Below are positions 50,541 through 61,111 of a stretch of 64,000 bases of DNA, piece after piece. The position numbers and the translations under genes were made by a program. The notes beneath the pieces were generated by a model. That model saw only the letters and a program-made list of their open reading frames with translations, did not search any database and was not told the DNA's origin. Numbering within the stretch: the first letter of the stretch is position 1; every line of letters starts with the position of its first letter. The stretch is from Rhynchopus sp. YZ270_cl-10 (taxonomy: Eukaryota; Euglenozoa; Diplonemea; Diplonemida; Diplonemidae), in NCBI GenBank assembly GCA_964035575.1, contig OZ037908.1, positions 124,001 to 188,000 of the forward strand, written 5' to 3'.

Positions 50541-53500
50541 GCTGGCGTGCAGGATGCAGGATGCAGGATGCAGGATGCAGGATGCAGGATGCAGGATGCA
50601 GGATGCAGGATGCAGGATGCAGGATGCAGGATGCAGGATGCAGGATGCAGGATGCAGGATGCAGGATGCAGGATGCAGGATGCAGGATGCAGGATGCAGG
50701 ATGCAGGATGCAGGATGCAGGATGCAGGATGCAGGATGCAGGATGCAGCATGCTGGCGTGCAGGATGCTGGCGTGCAGGATGCAGGATGCAGGATGCAGG
50801 ATGCAGGATGCAGGATGCAGGATGCAGGATGCAGGATGCAGGATGCAGGATGCAGGATGCAGGATGCAGGATGCAGGATGCAGGATGCAGGATGCAGGAT
50901 GCAGGATGCAGGATGCAGGATGCAGGATGCAGGATGCAGGATGCAGGATGCAGGATGCAGGATGCAGGATGCAGGATGCAGGATGCAGGATGCAGGATGC
51001 AGGATGCAGGATGCAGGATGCAGGATGCAGGATGCAGGATGCAGGATGCAGGATGCAGGATGCAGGATGCAGGATGCAGGATGCAGGATGCAGGATGCAG
51101 GATGCAGGATGCAGGATGCAGGATGCAGGATGCAGGATGCAGGATGCAGGATGCAGGATGCAGGATGCAGGATGCAGGATGCAGGATGCAGGATGCAGGA
51201 TGCAGGATGCAGGATGCAGGATGCAGGATGCAGGATGCAGGATGCAGGATGCAGGATGCAGCATGCTGGCGTGCAGGATGCTGGCGTGCAGGATGCAGGA
51301 TGCAGGATGCAGGATGCAGGATGCAGGATGCAGGATGCAGGATGCAGGATGCAGGATGCAGGATGCAGGATGCAGGATGCAGGATGCAGGATGCAGGATG
51401 CAGGATGCAGGATGCAGGATGCAGGATGCAGGATGCAGGATGCAGGATGCAGGATGCAGGATGCAGGATGCAGGATGCAGGATGCAGGATGCAGGATGCA
51501 GGATGCAGGATGCAGGATGCAGGATGCAGGATGCAGGATGCAGGATGCAGCATGCTGGCGTGCAGGATGCTGGCGTGCAGGATGCAGGATGCAGGATGCA
51601 GGATGCAGGATGCAGGATGCAGGATGCAGGATGCAGGATGCAGGATGCAGGATGCAGGATGCAGGATGCAGGATGCAGGATGCAGGATGCAGGATGCAGG
51701 ATGCAGGATGCAGGATGCAGGATGCAGGATGCAGGATGCAGGATGCAGGATGCAGGATGCAGGATGCAGGATGCAGGATGCAGGATGCAGGATGCAGGAT
51801 GCAGGATGCAGGATGCAGGATGCAGGATGCAGGATGCAGGATGCAGGATGCAGGATGCAGGATGCAGGATGCAGGATGCAGGATGCAGGATGCAGGATGC
51901 AGGATGCAGGATGCTGGCGTGCAGGATGCTGGCGTGCAGGATGCAGGATGCAGGATGCAGGATGCAGGATGCAGGATGCAGGATGCAGGATGCAGGATGC
52001 AGGATGCAGGATGCAGGATGCAGGATGCAGGATGCAGGATGCAGGATGCAGGATGCAGGATGCAGGATGCAGGATGCAGGATGCAGGATGCAGGATGCAG
52101 GATGCAGGATGCAGGATGCAGGATGCAGGATGCAGGATGCAGGATGCAGGATGCAGGATGCAGGATGCAGGATGCAGGATGCAGGATGCAGGATGCAGGA
52201 TGCAGGATGCAGGATGCTGGCGTGCAGGATGCAGGATGCAGGATGCAGGATGCAGGATGCAGGATGCAGGATGCAGGATGCAGGATGCAGGATGCAGGAT
52301 GCAGGATGCAGGATGCAGGATGCAGGATGCAGGATGCAGGATGCAGGATGCAGGATGCAGGATGCAGGATGCAGGATGCAGGATGCAGGATGCAGGATGC
52401 AGGATGCAGGATGCAGGATGCAGGATGCAGGATGCAGGATGCAGGATGCAGGATGCAGGATGCAGGATGCAGGATGCAGGATGCAGGATGCAGGATGCAG
52501 GATGCAGGATGCAGGATGCAGGATGCAGGATGCAGGATGCAGGATGCAGGATGCAGGATGCAGGATGCAGGATGCAGGATGCAGGATGCAGGATGCAGGA
52601 TGCAGGATGCAGGATGCAGGATGCAGGATGCAGGATGCAGGATGCAGGATGCAGGATGCAGGATGCAGGATGCAGGATGCAGGATGCAGGATGCAGGATG
52701 CAGGATGCAGGATGCAGGATGCTGGCGTGCAGGATGCTGGCGTGCAGGATGCAGGATGCAGGATGCAGGATGCAGGATGCAGGATGCAGGATGCAGGATG
52801 CAGGATGCAGGATGCAGGATGCAGGATGCAGGATGCAGGATGCAGGATGCAGGATGCAGGATGCAGGATGCAGGATGCAGGATGCAGGATGCAGGATGCA
52901 GGATGCAGGATGCTGGCGTGCAGGATGCTGGCGTGCAGGATGCAGGATGCAGGATGCAGGATGCAGGATGCAGGATGCAGGATGCAGGATGCAGGATGCA
53001 GGATGCAGGATGCAGGATGCAGGATGCAGGATGCAGGATGCAGGATGCAGGATGCAGGATGCAGGATGCAGGATGCAGGATGCAGGATGCAGGATGCAGG
53101 ATGCAGGATGCAGGATGCAGGATGCAGGATGCAGGATGCAGGATGCAGGATGCAGGATGCAGGATGCAGGATGCAGGATGCAGGATGCAGGATGCAGGAT
53201 GCAGGATGCAGGATGCAGGATGCAGGATGCAGGATGCAGGATGCAGGATGCAGGATGCAGGATGCAGGATGCAGGATGCAGGATGCAGGATGCAGGATGC
53301 AGGATGCTGGCGTGCAGGATGCTGGCGTGCAGGATGCAGGATGCAGGATGCAGGATGCAGGATGCAGGATGCAGGATGCAGGATGCAGGATGCAGGATGC
53401 AGGATGCAGGATGCAGGATGCAGGATGCAGGATGCAGGATGCAGGATGCAGGATGCAGGATGCAGGATGCAGGATGCTGGCGTGCAGGATGCTGGCGTGC

Positions 53501-54948
53501 AGGATGCAGGATGCAGGATGCAGGATGCAGGATGCAGGATGCAGGATGCAGGATGCAGGATGCAGGATGCAGGATGCAGGATGCAGGATGCAGGATGCAG
53601 GATGCAGGATGCAGGATGCAGGATGCAGGATGCAGGATGCAGGATGCAGGATGCAGGATGCAGGATGCAGGATGCAGGATGCAGGATGCAGGATGCAGGA
53701 TGCAGGATGCAGGATGCAGGATGCAGGATGCAGGATGCAGGATGCTGGCGTGCAGGATGCTGGCGTGCAGGATGCAGGATGCAGGATGCAGGATGCAGGA
53801 TGCAGGATGCAGGATGCAGGATGCAGGATGCAGGATGCAGGATGCAGGATGCAGGATGCAGGATGCAGGATGCAGGATGCAGGATGCAGGATGCAGGATG
53901 CAGGATGCAGGATGCAGGATGCAGGATGCAGGATGCAGGATGCAGGATGCAGGATGCAGGATGCAGGATGCAGGATGCAGGATGCAGGATGCAGGATGCA
54001 GGATGCAGGATGCAGGATGCAGGATGCAGGATGCAGGATGCAGGATGCAGGATGCAGGATGCAGGATGCAGGATGCAGGATGCAGGATGCAGGATGCAGG
54101 ATGCAGGATGCAGGATGCAGGATGCAGGATGCAGGATGCAGGATGCAGGATGCAGGATGCAGGATGCAGGATGCAGGATGCAGGATGCAGGATGCAGGAT
54201 GCAGGATGCAGGATGCAGGATGCTGGCGTGCAGGATGCAGGATGCAGGATGCAGGATGCAGGATGCAGGATGCAGGATGCAGGATGCAGGATGCAGGATG
54301 CAGGATGCAGGATGCAGGATGCAGGATGCAGGATGCAGGATGCTGGCGTGCAGGATGCAGGATGCAGGATGCAGGATGCAGGATGCAGGATGCAGGATGC
54401 AGGATGCAGGATGCAGGATGCAGGATGCAGGATGCAGGATGCAGGATGCAGGATGCAGGATGCAGGATGCAGGATGCAGGATGCAGGATGCAGGATGCAG
54501 GATGCAGGATGCAGGATGCAGGATGCAGGATGCAGGATGCAGGATGCAGGATGCAGGATGCAGGATGCAGGATGCAGGATGCAGGATGCAGGATGCAGGA
54601 TGCAGGATGCTGGCGTGCAGGATGCAGGATGCAGGATGCAGGATGCAGGATGCAGGATGCAGGATGCAGGATGCAGGATGCAGGATGCAGGATGCAGGAT
54701 GCAGGATGCAGGATGCAGGATGCAGGATGCAGGATGCAGGATGCAGGATGCAGGATGCAGGATGCAGGATGCAGGATGCAGGATGCAGGATGCAGGATGC
54801 AGGATGCAGGATGCAGGATGCAGGATGCAGGATGCAGGATGCAGGATGCAGGATGCAGGATGCAGGATGCAGGATGCAGGATGCAGGATGCAGGATGCAG
54901 GATGCAGGATGCAGGATGCAGGATGCAGGATGCAGGATGCAGGATGCA
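50541..54948. repeat. 4.4-kb heptanucleotide satellite (ATGCAGG)n
   Basis: About 630 tandem copies of a 7-bp unit. Thirteen blocks of variant sequence TGCTGGCGTGCAGG interrupt it: nine double blocks (near 50750, 51262, 51550, 51912, 52720, 52911, 53305, 53475, 53743) and four single ones (near 52214, 54222, 54342, 54609). The same variant starts the array at 50541. Because 7 is not a multiple of 3, each frame reads the same 21-bp period, so all six frames stay open for over 1,480 codons. These frames are not genes. Confidence 0.97.
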
Positions 54949-55680
54949 ACCCCGTTGCACAGCGAACCGTTCTGCATCACGGCACCCACCCCATATGCGT
55001 TTACAACACCGGATAGTACCCACAATCGATTTTCAAAAACACACACACACACACACACTCCACAGGTGAATGGTGTGATGCAGTATGAAAAGATGCTGGG
55101 CTGTGTTGCAGCAACATGAGAACCACGAACCACAAACCACGAACCACCCCTCTAGAGACACACACATTTGACCAACCCTCAGCTCTTCAAAACTACCCAC
55201 CACTGCTTCAACCCACACACGCAAGGTTACTACACAATGCACGAACACCGAATAAACCCCGTTACGGGACACAAGGATCATTGCCCCCTCCCCTCCCCTC
55301 CCCATCCCTTCCACCCCCACAATACCCCACTTAGTCCCCCCTCCCCGTTTGCCCATAGGAGCAACAAGGCTCGAAGTGGTGCATCCCAGCAGAGTCCAGT
55401 CGGATGGTGTGTAGACCCTCCCCACCCCACCCCCCTACCCAGAGTGGACCTCAGAACTGCTAATATTATTACAGCGTGGATGATTTTTCTGCCAACCACT
55501 CATCCACCGTGCTCCCTGCACTGCATTCATCCACCTTCATTCCACCTTCATCCATCCCCAGTTGGCTTGTTAAAGCATGCTATGCTGCGATATGGGGAGA
55601 TCTGGTGTAGTAGATGATAGTATGTGATGATAGTGTTTCGGGACCTCATCGATGGCTCACTATCTGTACACCAGATCTCA

Positions 55681-55804
55681 CCTTTGTCCACCTTTGTCCA
55701 CCTTTGTCCACCTTTGTCCACCTTTGTCCACCTTTGTCCACCTTTGTCCACCTTTGTCCACCTTTGTCCACCTTTGTCCACCTTTGTCCACCTTTGTCCA
55801 CCTT
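55681..55804. repeat. 10-bp minisatellite CCTTTGTCCA
   Basis: Twelve exact tandem copies plus a partial one, ending directly before the relic coding segment. Confidence 0.96.
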
Positions 55805-55809
55805 CAGCA

Positions 55810-56056
55810 TCAACACAGTGTATCTCTCTTCGAAGTAGGCATTGCGAACGAGGAGTGGATGTCCCAGCTCGAGAAGGCCGAGAACGCAAACCCGTACCTC
55901 AAGCTCAACGACGCGCTGCAGTCGGTGGTTCACAGGCGACACGGAGAACACATCCCATACAGCACCTCAAAGCCTTTCTTGCCCCAAGCGCTAGAGAAGA
56001 AAGATCAAAAAAATGGACGAAGACTTTTTTTTTTTTTTTTGAAAAGAAACATCTGA
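55810..56056 (+). pseudogene. Relic of a receptor/pseudo-cyclase C-terminal tail, plus strand
   Basis: The plus-strand frame reads SLFEVGIANEEWMSQLEKAE then NANPYLKLNDAL. This matches the tail that follows the cyclase-like domain in the receptors at 12117 and 35654 (for example LTLHEVTALKGAG, NEWMYQLEEMERNDPH, AFDALYDSD). Only about 60 residues are recognisable. The rest of the gene is absent and its place is taken by the 10-bp minisatellite. It is the only member of this family seen on the plus strand. A coincidental match is possible because the segment is short, but the run of conserved EV, EEWM, QLE, E and NP positions is persuasive. Confidence 0.6.
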
Positions 56057-56715
56057 CAGCGCGTATGCGCATCTCAGAAGAACGGGGGCTTTTTGGGGGA
56101 CAGACGACCCCCTAAGAGAGTAATGGGTAGGGGAAGAAAGAAACAAAAAAAACCAAATTGGAGGGCTGAAAGGGGATGATTCGCACTTCTTGCGTACTTT
56201 GTGCACCCCTCACTCCCCTCCCATTCAGCCACACCACAAATGGTACTAGTCCTGGTCTCCTTTGCTCTGCTGAGGCAGAGTGTGGTTGCGTGCCGTTGGC
56301 CTTGTAGGACTCTTTTTTTCCGTTTTTTCTTCTTTTTTTGAATCCAAAAGAGAAAAAAGGTGGTAAATAAACAAGATCTGATGCGCCTATCTCTGTAAAG
56401 AGCACAGTGCTGTAGATACTCGGTGAAAGAGAAAAACAGAGAGGGGAAAGACGGGGGGGGGGGTCATAAACGCTTGCCGACTAGGTGGCAAGGTGTGGAG
56501 GCCAAGCAAGGGTACGTGGTCAAAGACACATACGTAAAAAATAAAAGGCAAAGGGAAGAAGGGGGGGGGGCGGTACTGGAAAAAAAGGTAAGAAATAATG
56601 GGGAGAAAAAGAGAAAAAGAGAAAAAGAGGAAAAGAGAAGACTTGAAAGATGTATGACCTCTCGGTGGATAAATCTTTCGAAATCGTTTTTTTTTTTTTT
56701 TTTTTTTTTTTTTTT

Positions 56716-56802
56716 GTTGTTGTGTCGACAATCACCTGCTAGTGCAGGATCTGTACTCAATGTCGCCCGAAGGCTATTGTACTTAAAAGATATAGACGGA
56801 GG
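56716..56802 (-). repeat. Roughly 90-nt repeat (family 3), copy 1
   Basis: GTTGTTGTGTCGACAATCAC, hairpin CCTGC-TAGT-GCAGG, ATCTGTACTCAATGTCG, then AGGCTATTGTACTTAAAAG. It is preceded by a long poly(T), so on minus it resembles a short poly(A)-tailed insert. Confidence 0.7.
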
Positions 56803-57031
56803 TCGTCCTCAACTCTGGAAAGTCGCTTTTATTTGTTGTTTATGCATTCGAGTGCTGTAATATACACAAAAGTTGCATCATCAAAGTTTGGGGGATAGGG
56901 TGGGTTAAAGGGGTCACGTGAGAAAATAAAGTAGTTGGTTAGAAATTCAGTACATCATGTTTCAGTCCTAACTGCATACATTGGTAGTATCAGAGGGGGA
57001 CATCGTCAGTGCAAGACCCTCCGTTTTTTTT

Positions 57032-57096
57032 TGATAAATTGTTGGAGTAGTGTAGTTGCCCTCGGTTGTGTTGCCACAGTTGTGCAAATCTCCACT
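57032..57096 (-). repeat. Family 2 element, long variant, second copy
   Basis: TGATAAATTGTTGGAGTAG through GTTGCCCTCGG to AATCTCCACT, preceded by poly(T). It differs from the copy at 28448 by a few bases and is followed directly by a family 3 copy. Confidence 0.6.
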
Positions 57097-57110
57097 GTAA
57101 TTTTTTTGCT

Positions 57111-57194
57111 GTTGTGTCGACAATCACCTGCTAATGCAGGATCTGTGCTCAATGTCGCTCGAAGGCTATTGTACTTAAAAGAAATAGACGGAGG
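57111..57194 (-). repeat. Roughly 90-nt repeat (family 3), copy 2
   Basis: Nearly identical to the copy at 56716, with hairpin CCTGC-TAAT-GCAGG. Preceded by poly(T). Confidence 0.7.
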
Positions 57195-57279
57195 CAGTGG
57201 TCGCGCTAATTATGGGAAAAAATGGGGAAAAAATGGATTTCGGGTACGGAAAAACGTTCCTTGAAAAGGTTAGCTGGGG

Positions 57280-57930
57280 AGGCCCGGAAACCCCGTTTTG
57301 TGGCATTTCCGGGCCAATCCCGGCTTGTGGTGGGGTATATACGGAAAAATGGACAAAATTTTAGTGACTTAAATTTTCGCAAAATATGAACCCATACTCG
57401 TAAACAAGGGTCATTTTCAGGAAAATTCGGAAAATTCCGAGATTTGGAAGCAATTTTTCTCCTGAAAATCAGTGGGTTTTCAGCCCCAAAACATACCGCG
57501 ATTGGAATTTCCGGAATCCGTCCGCGCTGTGGTGGGGTCACTTTGCCGAAATGGCCAATTTTTTGGTTTTGGTCAAAATCCATGTGGGTAAAGAGGGCCA
57601 ATGTAAATCCCACAACCAGATTTTCTCTCCCTGATCCTGACGTCTTGCAACATGAAAATGCGCGAAAACACCGGCATTTGCATTTCCGGAATTCGTCCGT
57701 TCTGTGGTGGGGTCAATTTGCCGAAATGGACAAGTTCTTGGTTTTGGTCAAAACCCGTCAGTGTAAGGTAAAGGGGGCAAGTGTTTGCCTGTAGAAACTG
57801 GAAGGGAACAGGCAGCGCCGCAGGCGCACGGTAACCAACTATTTTTTTTTTTCCTTTTCTTTTTTCTCCTCTTTCTTTTGACTTTCCGAGCCAATTGCGT
57901 TCCACGGCGGGGTCACATGTATATGCAAGT
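57280..57930. repeat. Tandem array of roughly 175-200 bp units
   Basis: Four units can be followed by the block TTTCCGG, then about 20 bp, then TGTGGTGGGGTCA (GGTGGGG at 57329, 57531, 57705 and a GGCGGGG variant at 57906). The block is followed by GCCGAAATGG and TTTTGGTCAAAA. Single related blocks occur at 29521-29560 and, inverted, at about 26388-26420. Confidence 0.65.
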
Positions 57931-58369
57931 CCACTATGTGGTGGTCTTACTCAACAATATTAGAACTTCTGGTTTCTTAATGAAATCCCCGTACTGCAAA
58001 AAAAAAACGTTCCTACCAAAACCCCCAAAAATCCCGGGATGAGGGATGGACTTTAGCGCGAGCTCTGGACGGAGGGGTTTTTTTTTTTTTTTTTGTAAAA
58101 TAGCTCAAACTAAGTATCAGCGGATATGGACCTACTTTAGAACATAAGCCTTTGGGGGTGCATCGACTACACCCACTCCCAACCAAACTCACACAGCATC
58201 GAGCACCATTGAAAAAGGGGGGAAAACTGGACGCACAGCAAAACGGACAACTCACCTTCGAAGTTGTTTGCTTGCTGTGGGTGATGGGCTCTTTTATTGT
58301 GCAAGCTAGGCGAAGATTCTAAAAGGAGGAGGAGGAGGAGGAGGGGAAAGTCATATGCAAACAAATGAA

Positions 58370-58411
58370 AGTTTATAAGATGACTCTAAGCCTCTCGTGC
58401 TTAGTCACCTT
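58370..58411. repeat. Short CTCTCGT-loop hairpin element (family 1)
   Basis: AGTTTATAAGATGACT, stem CTAAGC, loop CTCTCGT, stem GCTTAG, TCACCTT. About 700 bp beyond the stop of the gene at 59108. Confidence 0.7.
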
Positions 58412-58760
58412 GAACAATGGGAATATATCTCTCGAATAAAACGAGGGTATGCACAGATAGAAGCTCATGTCAGGCTGGATCAGTGGAGTTATCCGAGGGA
58501 TGTGGTACACTGTACAACCTTTTTCGGTTTTTTTTTTTTTTTTTTGAAAACTTGGAAAAATCACGTGTCGCAACAGAATATATCCACGCCACGCCCACCC
58601 TCCGCCCAACTTACTTCCATTTCGCGGTCTACGTTGAGATGTCCTACTCCCGCTACCGCTCGTCAGTCAACGAAACGGGTATAATTGGAACACAACGGAG
58701 CAACTCCTTGTGCGAAGTAAGTGGACTCGGTGTATAACCTTTTTTGGTTTTTTTTTTTTC

Positions 58761-58853
58761 TGTTACGTCGACAATCGCCTAAGAGCCCATAGGGCTAATA
58801 GGGTCTGGTACTCAATGTTGGCCGAAGCCTTTGTACTACGGGAAGGTATAGAC
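58761..58853 (-). repeat. Roughly 90-nt repeat (family 3), diverged copy
   Basis: Shares ACGTCGACAATCGCCT and TACTCAATGTTGGCCGAAG with the other copies, but its hairpin is AGCCC-ATA-GGGCT, a different sequence that still pairs. Preceded by poly(T). Confidence 0.65.
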
Positions 58854-59107
58854 TTCTTGAATGAAACTTTAACAAAAAAAAAAAAAGGAAAAGGAAAAAA
58901 AGGGGGGATTAATAGCAAAAAAATACTGTGCAAAAACAGGAAGGCAGAAATATATAGCATGGCTTCGTCAAAACCTTTCTTTTTTTTTTTTCCTTTTTGT
59001 TCTAATATTTTCTCTCTGAATGTTGAGAAAACCCAGCCCAACCACCCCTCCCCAAACCCTTACAGAAAAACACACCCTTTTTTTTTGTTTTGTTTTGTTT
59101 TCTGTAA

Positions 59108-60718
59108 TTACGGTTTCTTCGGGCTAAAGTCGGACATACTGGGTTCTCTTTCACTACGCGCGCGTTTGATGGCCAGGACGATTGCGACAATGATTACTGC
59201 CAACCCTACTGAAACACCGACCACTATTCCTGCGACTGCACCGGCGCCAAGCCCTGAGGACGACTCCGCCTCTGGGAGCGAGAGCAGTGAGATGCACTCA
59301 TTGTCACGCAGCAACATCAGCAGCTCGCACTTCACTGGCACGCAACGGTTGGCCACGCGCACAACCTCCAATGCACCGGTTTGGTTACGACAGTCAGAAA
59401 AAGTTGCGAGAGAGAGCTCAAGAGCACTGCCAAGGATTGCATGCTGCTGTGCATTCTGCTCCACCTTTGCCTGCAAGGTGGCTCTAAGGGCAGTCTCATC
59501 TAACGCTGCCAAAGCCGTTGTCGCGACCCCTCCTGCTACAATAGACCCTTCCACAAATGCAACCCCCGAAAGCGGTCCAAACACATCACGCAGCAACGCG
59601 GTGACCCCAATCTGATGAACCGCGGTCAACGCTGCGAAATTTCCCGAAACCCACCGCACATTAAAGTGCACCGTGGTGCTCGCAGTCTCCAGATTCGTTC
59701 CCTCTGGGAAGCACAGCCCCACTCTCTCCCCATTTGCAAGCAAAGGGTATTCGAAGCCCTCCGAGCATCTGCACACCTGGTCTACACAGACCGCTTCGTT
59801 GTCACCGTTCGCGGTGCACCCAGCGTTATCTCTGCACCGTCCTAGCAGGAGGGCAGGCCTCGGTGGCGTGTCTGTCACATTCATTGCATCGGGGGTTTCC
59901 GTGCTGTTCTCACCATCATTCTCATCGGTGTCGATCGGAGGGTAGAAAATCCCCTCCTCAGTGGGTTGCGGGGCGGGCGCATCGCTGTGTGGTGCTTCGG
60001 TCACCACAACCTCAACCTCCTTGGGAGCATCGCTGTCTGGGGTGGCTGTGCTGTTCGTTGTGGTTGCGTTGTCGGCGCTGTCCTCCTCCTCCTTCTCCAC
60101 CCCTTCCACCTCGGAGCCACCAAGACTCACATCAGCATCCTCAGAGGCAGAGGAGGAGGTGGAGGCATCGCTGTCAGTGTCATTGGAGAACGATGCAGTG
60201 TCGTTGTAGGTATCGCTGTTGCTGCCGCTGTTGGACACACTGTCGTCGGTGTCGTTCGCGGTGTCGGTGGCGTTGGTGAGGTTGTCTGCGCTGGAGGAGT
60301 CTGAATCTGAGAGAGATAGGCTGGAATCGGTTGCGTTGTCTTCTGAGGAAGAGTTGTCGGAGGCTGAGGGGGAGGGGACAAAGGAGTCAGAGGAATCGTT
60401 GGCAGATGATGATGATGACGATGAAGTGTCCTCAGAGGTGAGTGGTGTGTCGGTGGAGGAGGAGTTGGTCGTGTTGTAGGTGGTGTCAGTGTCCTCGGTA
60501 TCAGTGCTGTCGGTAGCATTGCTGCTGTCGTTATCCTCTGGATCAATGGTGTTGTCGTCGGTCTCGTTGCTTCCGGTATCCGTGCTGTCCGCGAGTGTGT
60601 AGTTATCATCGTTGCTGTCTGCGAGGGTGACGTTGCCCTCAGAGGAAGTCTCATTGGTGGAGTCAGCCACCGTCACTGCAACAGCGTGCAGTAAAACTAA
60701 TATCATCACTTTCTGCAT
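59108..60718 (-). CDS. Type I membrane surface protein, Ser/Thr/Asp-rich stalk with EGF-like segment
   Basis: The frame opens at 60904, but the Met at 60718 begins MQKVMILVLLHAVAVTVA, a clear signal peptide, so I use it (536 residues). The first half is a low-complexity stalk of Asn, Ser, Thr and Asp with many N-x-S/T sites, expected to be heavily glycosylated and strongly negative. A Cys-rich EGF-like segment follows (CRDNAGCTANG, VCVDQVCRCSEGF). After it comes a globular region of about 130 residues with a possible SEA-like character (VHFNVRWVSGN, then LRDVFGPLSG). A single membrane segment (AGAVAGIVVGVSVGLAVIIV) is followed by a short basic tail (KRARSEREP). Likely a mucin-like coat or adhesion protein with no enzymatic motif. 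On the coding strand an A-run immediately precedes the start codon. Confidence 0.85.
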   Translation of the reverse strand: MQKVMILVLLHAVAVTVADSTNETSSEGNVTLADSNDDNYTLADSTDTGSNETDDNTIDPEDNDSSNATDSTDTEDTDTTYNTTNSSSTDTPLTSEDTSSSSSSSANDSSDSFVPSPSASDNSSSEDNATDSSLSLSDSDSSSADNLTNATDTANDTDDSVSNSGSNSDTYNDTASFSNDTDSDASTSSSASEDADVSLGGSEVEGVEKEEEDSADNATTTNSTATPDSDAPKEVEVVVTEAPHSDAPAPQPTEEGIFYPPIDTDENDGENSTETPDAMNVTDTPPRPALLLGRCRDNAGCTANGDNEAVCVDQVCRCSEGFEYPLLANGERVGLCFPEGTNLETASTTVHFNVRWVSGNFAALTAVHQIGVTALLRDVFGPLSGVAFVEGSIVAGGVATTALAALDETALRATLQAKVEQNAQQHAILGSALELSLATFSDCRNQTGALEVVRVANRCVPVKCELLMLLRDNECISLLSLPEAESSSGLGAGAVAGIVVGVSVGLAVIIVAIVLAIKRARSEREPSMSDFSPKKP

Positions 60719-60945
60719 TTTTTTTTTTGAGATGCAGCAAGGAGAGAAGAGAGTCAAAATACAAAATAGAAATGGGGGAGAAGGGGGAAGGGAGGAGGAG
60801 GAGGAGGAGGTGGGGAACCTAACAATGTGGAGATAGTTTGAAATATTACGAACGTTGCTAGCTGTGTAAGAGCGAACAGCATTATGTTTGAAGGTTCTTT
60901 TCAATACGCCCTTCAGAGCGCTTTGATGTTAAGAAGTACTACAGC

Positions 60946-61111
60946 TTTTATTTTTCCTTCCTTCAAAACTACACACACAACGCTTTTTTGGTTTTTGGGA
61001 GACACACAAGGTGCCAGGTTCTATGATAAGCACGGAACCACCCTGCACCTGTTTGTCATATTGTTTCCCGTGCAATACATGGAGAAACGTTTCGCACTCG
61101 AAACAAGGGAA
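60946..61111. repeat. 166-bp direct repeat, left copy
   Basis: Identical base for base to 63729-63894. It lies just upstream of the surface-protein gene and bounds the satellite block on its left. Confidence 0.93.

Larger units (their letters stand above)
54949..59107. other. Repeat-rich intergenic region with one relic
   Basis: About 4.2 kb without an intact gene. It contains a 10-bp minisatellite joined to a cyclase-tail relic, three copies of a roughly 90-nt repeat, a tandem array of roughly 175-200 bp units, a CA repeat near 55040 and long poly(T) runs. 54949-55680 shows only C-rich low-complexity sequence. Confidence 0.6.

Noticed and set aside
50541-54948. Telomere-like array
   Set aside because: The unit ATGCAGG does not match known telomere repeats, it is internal with unique DNA on both sides, and it lacks the usual G-run strand asymmetry.
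50203-55133. Six very long open frames (about 1,490-1,610 codons) across the heptanucleotide array
   Set aside because: All arise from a stop-free 7-bp repeat read in every phase on both strands. There is no start context, domain or codon bias.
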